A DNA stretch of 64,000 bases from Paraphaeosphaeria minitans (taxonomy: Eukaryota > Ascomycota > Dothideomycetes > Pleosporales > Didymosphaeriaceae). The stretch lies in the NCBI GenBank assembly GCA_015832175.1, contig WJXW01000012.1, forward strand, positions 206,001 through 270,000, given 5' to 3'. Below the pieces are notes generated by a model, which had not been told where the DNA came from, did no database searches, and was given only the letters and a program-made list of their open reading frames with translations. Within the stretch, counting starts at the first letter, position 1, and the number at the start of each line of letters is the position of its first letter. This document shows positions 56,136 to 64,000 of the stretch, piece by piece. The translations under genes and the position numbers were made by a program.

Positions 56136-58104
56136 ATGGCGGACCTACTCCGCAGTAAAATTGCAGCTGCAGGACTGGGCCTGTTCACACACTTCATCTT
56201 CAACGGCGGAGAATGGGACCAGTACGTACGCTCGGGGTACATGCTCTAGATGCTGTGTGCAAGCTGTATCAGGACAAATCTTCAGATATTGCTCACACTC
56301 TAGCCTAGCTTAGTACTCTCTTCTTCCCCTAAATCCCTCAATTTTTTCCTCAATAAAAAGTACTATCCACTCACATCTTCAGTTATGTCCACCTGGTAGT
56401 CCCGGGCGGATCTCTGCTCTTCGGCGCCCTGGTAGCTTTCGAACATGTGGCCGACCCTCGCGTGTTTTCTCTCATCCAGGCCTTCCGGATTGTGGAAACA
56501 GCGACAGCAGTGTACCTTGCGACATTGGCGACGAGCGTCATCATCTATCGGGCATATTTCCACCGCTTGCGAAAGGTACAAGTTCCTCCTTGTAGCTACA
56601 TGCAAGGATCCTTACTCACTTTTCTAGTTCCCCGGACCTTTTACCGCTCGCATCACGAAGTTCGACACCATAAGCCGTGTTATACATGGTGACTATCAAT
56701 TGTACAGTAAGTGTTTCGTCTTCCACAGTGGATTTAGATCACGGTCTCTAATTTTGCTCACTGCAGAGGTTATTGAGGGCTTCCATAAGAAGTACAAGAC
56801 AGATATCGTGCGCACAGGTCCGCGCGAGCTCAGTATTGCAAGCGCCGACGCCATTCCGCTCATCTACGGGCCCATGTCGAAATGTAGAAAAGGCGTGTGG
56901 TACAGTGGGGCTTACCATGTTGAAGGTGCTTCGCTGCAGACTACACGCGATCATCAAGACCACAGAGAGCGACGCAAGGCCTGGGACCGCGCTTTTAGTG
57001 CCAAATCACTTCGGGAATACGAGCCTCGGATCAATCGACACACGCGTCTTCTCCTCGAGAAATTGAAGGAGCACGCCAAGAAGCCGTCTGTCCGCATATC
57101 GAGCTGGATTGGCTTCTTTGCTTTTGATGTAATGGGAGACATTGGCTACAACCGAGGCTTTGGTATGCTAGAAAAAGGGGAAGAGGACGAGATGATCGAG
57201 ATGGTACACAAGAGTATGGCTAACATGAGCACTTTCGGGCACATCCCGTGGGCTGTTGGAATGATGCTGCGGACCAGCGTGGGGGCGAAAGACCTGCTCA
57301 CATTCATGAAAGTTGTCCAAGATGTTCTCATCGAGCGCAAAAAGGTAGGTCCATCATCACTGCCATCATCATTGGGGATTCGACAGCACTGATACGTTCC
57401 AGATCACCCCGGCAGAGCCCGACGTCTTCAGCTACCTGATAGACGAAACCAAAGAAGACATACCCAAGAACCTAAACGCGGACTCACGTCTGATGATTGT
57501 CGCTGGCTCCGACACCACACACGCAACGCTAACCTGGCTCGTCTGGGAACTCTGCACGCACAAAGATGCCCAGGCCAAACTCCGCAACATCACCGACAAA
57601 CTGGCTCCCGACCAGTCTTTCCTGAACGCCGAAGACGTTGCCAATTGTCCGCACCTCGACGGCGCTATCAACGAATCCCTCCGCCTCCATCCAGCGGTGC
57701 CCTCGGGCCTTCAACGCGAAACACCTACGTCGGGTATCACACTGCCTGACGGCACTTACATTCCCGGCGAAACGACCGTTTGGATGCCGATCCACACCCT
57801 CCAACGCGACGAACGCTCGTTCCCTGAACCACTAAAGTTCATGCCTGAGCGCTGGACCGACGAAGCGCCCGAGTACGTCAAAGACAAGCGCGCGTTCATT
57901 CCTTTCTCGGCAGGTGTGTACAACTGCGTGGGTCAGAAGCTAGCGATGATGGAGATGCGAGTCGTGATGGCGAACTTGCTGAGGTCCTTCGAGATGGATT
58001 TCGCAGGGGACATGGGCGAAGCCGTCGTTGAGAAGTCGAGGGATGCGTTTACGCTGAGTGTGGGTACGCTGGATGTGAAGCTTACGCCGCGATGTAAAGA
58101 TTAG
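56136..58104 (+). CDS. cytochrome P450 monooxygenase, 545 aa
   Basis: Five exons: 56,136-56,221, 56,383-56,575, 56,628-56,706, 56,767-57,344 and 57,403-58,104; introns are 161, 52, 60 and 58 bp, all GT-AG. It is a microsomal P450 with hydrophobic N-terminal segments (ATAVYLATLATSVIIY is the likely last one before the basic HRLRK) and the proline hinge FPGPF. Conserved sites: I-helix AGSDTT (346-351), ExxR at E403-R406, PERW (461-463 region), and the heme loop FSAGVYNCVG (480-489) with Cys487 as heme ligand. All catalytic landmarks are intact. It resembles fungal secondary-metabolism P450s of the benzoate 4-monooxygenase/tryprostatin hydroxylase-like groups, but substrate cannot be assigned. 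The first exon is the least certain because its intron is long. Confidence 0.9.
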
Positions 58105-60886
58105 GCTTCAGGCCTGCAAGGTGGGTAAAAGGGAGGATGGTGCTCACTCTTGCAGAAACAGAGATTTGGATGTTGTCGGCATAGTTGTCGCAGATTTTCT
58201 TCATGTGTGGTTGGTGATCTGCGTCTCGTGTTTGGGCTGTGAATGAAAAGAGCTCTTCTTTGGTTTTGGCTTGGGCGAGAAGCTTGGGTGCTGCATTGCT
58301 CCTCATGAGGTAACACAAAGTGCGTGATTTCGAGGCGATCCCGATTGCCACCAACACCCGTGAGCTCCGAATCTCCGTTGTCGACACGTTACCACTCACC
58401 CGGCAAGAGCCATTCAAAGGCGAATGAGAATAGCCAGCCTTGTTGTACCCGGAACTCGTCGGCGTGTACCGGGGAAAAGCAAGACACTTAGCGACGCACG
58501 CACTTCATCGCAATGGTAAACGTGTTCCGGCATGTGTTCTCCCAGGGATTCCTTTGTTGTACGATTTCGTCAACACGTATAATCCTGCACCGATACCATT
58601 GTGATAGACGTGGTTTATGGTGAGGCGGTCTTGAGCTCTAAGAACGACAGAAGATTGGGCGAAAGAGCAGGTACTTCGCGTACACGTGAACACGAATGTT
58701 TCGCCACGGCGTTGGATTGTCGCTGTAGAAATTAGCCGATGTGGCAATTCGAGGGACAAAACGACTTACCAGGCCTGGCTAAGCCACTGTGTTCGGTTGT
58801 TTGTTGTTCGTTGATGCAAGGTGGTTTCCTTTCCTAGCAAAATTGCAAAATGGACTACGACTGGGTACCTGGAACGCTTTCTAGTCACTCACCTGAGCCA
58901 ATTCATCTTATAAAGCATCACCTAGACTTGGATACGGGTCGACTCCCTCTTCCACAGCTGGTGAAACCCCCAAATCATAGTGCGTGTACTATGATTGCGT
59001 CTTTAAGGAAGACTTATCTACATGGATATCTCCTTTTAGTAGCATAAGCTGACAGGGGTAAGACTGGAGTCGAAGTACAGCTCTTCTGTACATTCCTTAC
59101 TGTGAGACATCACCTGGTACCTACTCGAAACTCGTAATCTATGACTATAGAAATCACCGGTTGGCTCTTGATCCAGACTGCACGAGAACCACCACTTTCG
59201 CACACGCAGGGACTTGGACGCTTCCGACTAAGTACACACATAACACGCATTAGCATATTAAGCTATCCGTAAGTCTCAAACACAATTCATCTCGAAGACT
59301 AGCGAATCGAGCTGATAAAATTTTCTCATTCCGTGTTCGAGGAAAGATTTACAGAATACTGTTCTCAAGCAGTGTAACCTGTGCATTAAACTCCGCGCAC
59401 CGAGCCTTTCATAATATCATGTGCTGATTATTCGGGAACAGTGAGTGTACCATAATGCATGTCACTGCCTCCAGACCAACAAGTGGCAAGTCGAGTCGCT
59501 CGCTGTCGCCCAGTCAGCTTCTCGAGGAGACATCATCCATAGCTTCGCAACGAGTACACGGCGCCCGATCGAGGAGCAGGGTCTCTTCAGCTCCCTGGTG
59601 CAGGAGGAGTGGAGGCATGCATCCAGAGGCGTCCACAAGTGGGATTATCTGTCAGTTACACAGTTGGCTTCCCTCGCCCGCCAACACCTCGGAGCAGCAT
59701 TGCACGGCACTGGATCCATTCCCTCGGCTTTATCTGTCCATAGGTATCTATATATCGAGCTGGCGATCTAGGGGCAATGGATGTGACACCCGACCTGCTT
59801 TGGCTCAAGCCCCATGCGAGGCCAGAGTCTGGATCTTTGATGGATGGGCCGAGAGCAAGTGCCAGAATCGAGGCGATTGCGCGCTAAATTGCAACCGAGG
59901 AAGGGTGTACCGCAGGTGGGTTGCAGTTTCGGGAATCTGTTCTCTTGTTCTTTTTCCACTGTCTGGGACGACGGCGCTGAGGATGATGGTATAGGCAGGC
60001 CATCAGTTACAGGAGGAGTGAGAGGTCACACCCGTCTCGCTCCTAGGCCTTTCTTCACACTTGAACAATAGACTTTGGGTGAGGGAGCGCGTGCTTTGAG
60101 GACACATTTATATCACACGAATCAATTTGTCAGTTTTTTGGGCATCATGAACAGAAAGGGAAGCTGTAACGTGGGTTGGGATGCAACAACCGAAGATGCA
60201 GCAACGAAGACAAATCGCAACGGCACGAGACGTCAGGAGCATCCCATCTAGTCTATACGATTGTTAGATGCATCATGTTCGTGTTCAAGCACCGATCTTG
60301 CCCACACGCAGCTGCACAGTGTCCTTGCGCTACTGTCCCACTCTTGAAGCCTTGACGGGGGCAAGAGTGGGATGCCACGTGCTAGTCCCGCAACGGCACA
60401 CCTGCCTTCCAACCGCCACGACCCAACTGGAACGAAGACCTCGAGACCGGGCAGCGATCGCACGCTAGCCTCCACCATTATCTCTGGCTGCCACCATGAC
60501 CCTTGCAACCCCAGATTATGGGAGATAGCAGCTGCAGAGAGAAGATACCGAAGATGGAATGAGTGGGTCGTGATAGGGACGGATAGGAAACCTGGGGCTT
60601 AGGGCGTGGTCGAGGCTGCGACTGGGTTGCGGCTGGCCGGGAGGAGAAGCTAGTGGATTGCCATGCCATGCAGAAGGTTATAAGGCGGGAGGAATCCTTC
60701 CTGGGAGTGTGAGCAAAGTCACGGACAAGAGTGGCGGAGACGATCACCTGGACACTGCTCCATTTCCCGGCGAACAGTTTCCTTGCACCGTCACTCTGGT
60801 ACATCCTTCGCCGACTACATTCGCAGCGCCTTTTCATCTATTGTTCGAACTCGTCGTCGGCGTCCCAGACAGATACAGTCTCCGCC
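58105..60886. other. 2.8-kb intergenic region, no supported gene
   Basis: Normal-composition DNA with stops in all frames. The longest open stretch (59,455-59,994, plus) has no domain, signal peptide or splice partner. The right end holds the permease promoter and 5' UTR. A TACCTA motif occurs near 59,117. Confidence 0.5.
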
Positions 60887-62541
60887 ATGGCCACCGAGAA
60901 GTATCCCGAGTCCATCACGGACATGGAGAAGGGCATGTCGTATGACGATGCCGCCACCGAGACCGTGCAGATGGGCATCTCTGAGCCGGTCAACAGGCTC
61001 CAGCGGTGGGCTAACAAACTCGACGCCATTGCTGGCATTGAAGCTCGCGGTATCGACAGGATCCCGGAAGAGCTACGTGAGCGCGTCCTCAGCACAAAGG
61101 ACTACCTGAACATGTTCATCATGTAAGTTACCCTCTTCTACAAAATGAGTTGCGGCGCGGAATAGCATGCTGATGGGGATAATAGCTGGTTTTCGATGAA
61201 CTGCACTGCGAATCAGATGACCATGGGTGTGCTTGGACCTGTTACATACCACCTCAGTCTGACCGAGTCGATTCTCATCTGCATGTTCGGTACAATTTTT
61301 GGCTCCATCTGCACTGGATATATCTCGACTTTTGGACCGAGATCTGGGCTTCGCACGCTCAATGTCGCAAAGTACACCATGGGTTGGTGGCCGTCCAAGC
61401 TCTGTGTGATCCTCAATTTGGTCATTGAGCTGGGCTACGGACTTATCGATTGTCTGGTTGGCGGGCTTCTGCTGTCGGCTGTGAACGGAGAGGGCATGTC
61501 CGTGATTGTGGGCATCGTCATTGTCGCCGTCATCACCTGGGTGTTTGCCACGTTCGGCATCAAGTGGTTCCACAAGTTTGAAGCGTAAGTCCTCGTGTCG
61601 AACGATACCACGTGAAGCTTCATATGCTGATACTCGCCAGCTTCGTATGGGCGCCCACCGTCCTCGTCCTCTTCGTCTTGATTGGCGTCGCAGGTCCCCA
61701 CTTCGACACCACCACCCCCTCCCAAGGCTCTGGCGCCGTCCTCGCCGGAAACCGTCTCTCCTACTTCTTCCTCACGGCCTCGGGCCCGCTCAGCTGGTCC
61801 TCCGCCGCCGCAGACTACGTCACGTACTACCCCAAGTCGACCAACAAATACCTCGTCTTCGCAACCACCACCGGCGGCATCGTCCTCGGCAAGCTGCTTA
61901 TCGAATTCCTAGGCATCAGCCTCGGCTCCGGCCTCCTCAAGAACGCCTCCTGGGAAGCCGCCTTCGACAGCCACGGCATCGGCGCGCTGGTCGTAGAGTC
62001 CTACAGCCCGCTCGGCGGCTTCGGCAAGTTCTGCTGCGTCGTCCTCGCGCTGTGCATCGCCGCCAACTGCATCCCGGGGACGTACGCGGCGGCGCTCAAC
62101 TGGCAGCAGCTGGGGGCCCCCTTCGCCAAGGTGCCGCGCGTGGTCTGGAGCACCTTCTCCTGCATCGTCTTCACCATCATTGCGATTGTCGGCCGCGACA
62201 AGCTGTTTTCCATCTTCATCAACTGGCTGAGTCTCATCGGGTACTGGACCATCATCTGGGTTACCATGACGGTGCAGGATGAGTTTTTGTTCAGGAAGGG
62301 CCAGTTCGACTGGGAGATCTGGAACAGGAAGGACTTGCTGCCGCATGGGTATGCGGCGCTGTTCACTTTCGTCGTGGGCTGGGTCGGCGCCATTTTGGGC
62401 ATGTATCAGACGTGGTACACTGGACCACTTGGTAAACTAATTGGTGAGGGTGCGGATATCGGGTTGCCCGTTGCTTTTGCTTGGGCGGCTATCGTATATC
62501 CTCCCACCAGGTGGTTGGAGCTAAAGGTTGTTGGCAGGTAG
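60887..62541 (+). CDS. NCS1 purine-cytosine permease, 511 aa
   Basis: Three exons: 60,887-61,122, 61,186-61,584 and 61,641-62,541; introns of 63 and 56 bp have perfect GTAAGT donors and TAG/CAG acceptors. The start GCCATGG is a good Kozak context; the frame is open upstream, but those residues look like UTR. A plasma-membrane symporter of about 12 helices with the Fcy2/Fcy21-type layout: N-terminal NRLQRWANKLD.IAGIEARGIDRI, then WFSMNCTANQMTMGVLGP in the first helix, and VAKYTMGWWPSKLC. The middle and C-terminal helices carry AADYVTYYPKSTNKY and NWLSLIGYW. The family imports cytosine, adenine, hypoxanthine or related bases with protons. Length is typical. It is convergent with the Utp22 gene. 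Confidence 0.93.
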
Positions 62542-62831
62542 ATAGTGTAGCGGTTTGTTTTGGCCAGTGGCGAGATGCATGTACATAGCACGTTGTCCGA
62601 AATTTTGATTCAGTCTTTCGAACTCTACAAGTACCGAGTCCCCGTTTATTACAGACGAAACTGTCTATAAATACGCCGCCAACATGTTGCAGTAGACAAT
62701 CGAATACTCGAAGCTATATGTGGGTATCGAAAGGGCTTAGGAAAAACTTTTACATCAGTCCTCAATCGGCCAGGATTGCAGGCTCTGCCCATTCCTCCCT
62801 ACGCAAATGCTCTCGACTAATCCGCAATCTT
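62542..62831. other. convergent intergenic region
   Basis: 290 bp between the stops of the permease (plus) and Utp22 (minus). 3' flanks only. Confidence 0.6.
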
Positions 62832-64000
62832 TCACCTATTAACTTCAATCTTACTTACCAACTCCCCACCCAGCCTCTTCATTTCATTATACACAGCCTC
62901 CTTGTTCGCCACAATGTCCACACCCTTGCCCTCTTTTTCTTTTGTCTCCTTCTTGCCTTTTACAGGCACACTGTTCCATCCGGGCTTGACCTTGAACGTG
63001 CGCTGAGCAGTTACGGCCGGGTTCCATAGTCCCGCTATGCACGTCATACTTTGGTTGTCCCAGAACCACAATATGGCATCTCCGTAGATGCTCTGGAGTT
63101 CCTCGGCGAATAACTGCGCAAGTGGCGCGGGCCTATGTTGAGAAGTCGACTGCTGCATCTCGATGTTCTTGAATGTTGGCTCTTCAGTGCGCTTCTTCTT
63201 GCGAGCTTGGGTGTACTTTGAGACGATGTGAATCACGAAGTCAAAGTCTTGGAGCTGAGGCACGAAGAGTGACTCTGGTGCAACCTGCGATTGAGGTTGA
63301 ACGTCAACGGCGGATGCGTCCCCGGAAGCCCGGACGGCGGCCGTGGCAGCCTTGGCCAACGCCGTCATTCGTGTAGCAACCACTTTCTCGGGTCGACCTC
63401 TGTCCGTCCACGTATTTCCATCCGTGTCCTGGTTCGTGGCCGCAAAAAGCACAACGCGGTTCATGGCTGGGTCGATGCGACGCCACGCCTCGAAACGGGT
63501 TTGAATCTTCTCAAGGTCCTCTGCCTTCATGCGACCGCTACCTGGCGTATCTGACTCGGCAGAAACATCTGAAGCGGTGGAAGAGAAGTCGACGATCAAG
63601 GGACTGTGACGCCAGTCCCAGCGGCTGATCCAAGCGAGCGTGCGTAGAAAGCCGGTAGTGGCGCACGAGGGAACGGGCCAGGGATGGGGTTGCAGAAACG
63701 TCCGAACCACCAGAAGCTCTACGAGTTCAGGCGCGATGTGCGGTGACAGAAGGTGCGAGTCGAACCACCGCTTCGTTAGTCGTATGGCTGGAGAAAGCGC
63801 CGTGTGCCGTGTACACAGATTCTGTACCGTTTGCGTGTGTGACAATACACGAAGAAAGTCCCGGTTGTAGAGTGCAAGCGCTACTGCAGCGGACTCACGC
63901 GATTGTGCGTCGAGCGTCTTGTCCTTTAGCTGTCTTTCTAGTAAAGTAGCTTCGCGGTCGTGGTGAACGCGGAGACGGAACATGAAGTCTGGCACGCCGG
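62832..64000 (-). CDS. UTP22: Utp22/Nrap, C-terminal part (cut by window)
   Basis: An open minus-strand frame enters from the right edge and ends at 62,832, giving at least 388 residues of the C-terminal region. LSPAIRLTKRWFDSHLLSPHIAPELVELLVV, FLRTLAWISRWDWRHSPLIVDF and FEAWRRIDPAMNRVVLFAATN are characteristic of the Nrap/Utp22 family, nucleolar components of the small-subunit processome needed for 18S rRNA maturation and linked to tRNA metabolism. Near the end, FAEELQSIYGDAILWFWD and LWNPAV also match the family's last domain, followed by a Lys-rich tail. The true start lies outside the window; no intron is seen in this part. Confidence 0.93.
   Translation of the reverse strand, partial: GVPDFMFRLRVHHDREATLLERQLKDKTLDAQSRESAAVALALYNRDFLRVLSHTQTVQNLCTRHTALSPAIRLTKRWFDSHLLSPHIAPELVELLVVRTFLQPHPWPVPSCATTGFLRTLAWISRWDWRHSPLIVDFSSTASDVSAESDTPGSGRMKAEDLEKIQTRFEAWRRIDPAMNRVVLFAATNQDTDGNTWTDRGRPEKVVATRMTALAKAATAAVRASGDASAVDVQPQSQVAPESLFVPQLQDFDFVIHIVSKYTQARKKKRTEEPTFKNIEMQQSTSQHRPAPLAQLFAEELQSIYGDAILWFWDNQSMTCIAGLWNPAVTAQRTFKVKPGWNSVPVKGKKETKEKEGKGVDIVANKEAVYNEMKRLGGELVSKIEVNR

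Noticed and set aside
52823..58104. Secondary-metabolite gene cluster
   Set aside because: Only a regulator and one P450 are present. No polyketide synthase, NRPS, terpene synthase or other backbone enzyme lies in the window.
59455..59994. 179-codon plus-strand open stretch
   Set aside because: Ser/Arg-rich with no domain; other frames are equally open, and no start context or splice signals stand out.
38300..64000. tRNA, rRNA or CRISPR features
   Set aside because: No tRNA-like B-box with matching arms, no rRNA sequence and no spaced direct repeats were seen.

Overview
The window is nuclear DNA of a filamentous ascomycete (Pezizomycotina). Short GT-AG introns of about 50-63 bp, a HET-domain gene, a C2H2/fungal-specific transcription factor, a fungal P450 and Ty3/gypsy and Ty1/copia retrotransposons all fit. 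Two compartments meet at a sharp edge near 38,299. The left 38.3 kb is an AT-rich, gene-empty block of retrotransposons damaged by repeat-induced point mutation (RIP): CpA and TpG are scarce, TpA is everywhere, Gln and Trp codons have become TAG/TAA, and ATG is nearly absent. The right 25.7 kb has normal composition and ordinary genes. A pleosporalean or other Dothideomycete host is plausible, but that is inference.

Left block. 1-3,320 and 3,321-9,136 are two copies of one Ty3/gypsy chromovirus; the second keeps protease, reverse transcriptase, RNase H, integrase and chromodomain. About 10,140-16,400 is another chromodomain gypsy element on the minus strand. A Ty1/copia family with 238-bp TG...CA LTRs occurs three times: an internally deleted copy (17,937-20,010, target duplication ATAAT), a solo LTR (20,424-20,661, CTATT) and a full-length minus-strand copy (20,858-28,056, TAGTC). 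28,062-30,650 is part of a third gypsy type on the minus strand. 31,640-38,299 is a chromovirus bracketed by 0.94-kb inverted arms (30,651-31,592 and 37,354-38,299). The arms carry a decayed ORF, antisense to pol, whose cysteine spacing matches a Zn(II)2Cys6 cluster followed by a coiled coil.

Right block, left to right: a lineage-specific acidic protein (minus, ends 38,617); a secreted four-cysteine IgE-binding/PhiA-like cell-wall protein (minus, two exons); a secreted protein of four HHKG repeats separated mostly by Lys-Arg Kex2 sites (plus, two exons); a HET-domain protein (minus); HAUS1, an augmin subunit (minus, two exons), divergent from protein-L-isoaspartate O-methyltransferase (plus, two exons); a C2H2 plus fungal-specific transcription factor (plus, three exons); a cytochrome P450 (plus, five exons); an NCS1 purine-cytosine permease (plus, three exons); and the C-terminal part of Utp22/Nrap (minus, runs off the right edge).

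HAUS1, PCMT, the permease and Utp22 are housekeeping. The secreted proteins, HET gene, transcription factor and P450 are accessory types often found beside repeat-rich blocks. The intron-exon models were built by hand from splice consensus and reading frame. The items most worth following up are the HHKG/Kex2 repeat protein and the antisense Zn-cluster-like ORF in the gypsy arms.
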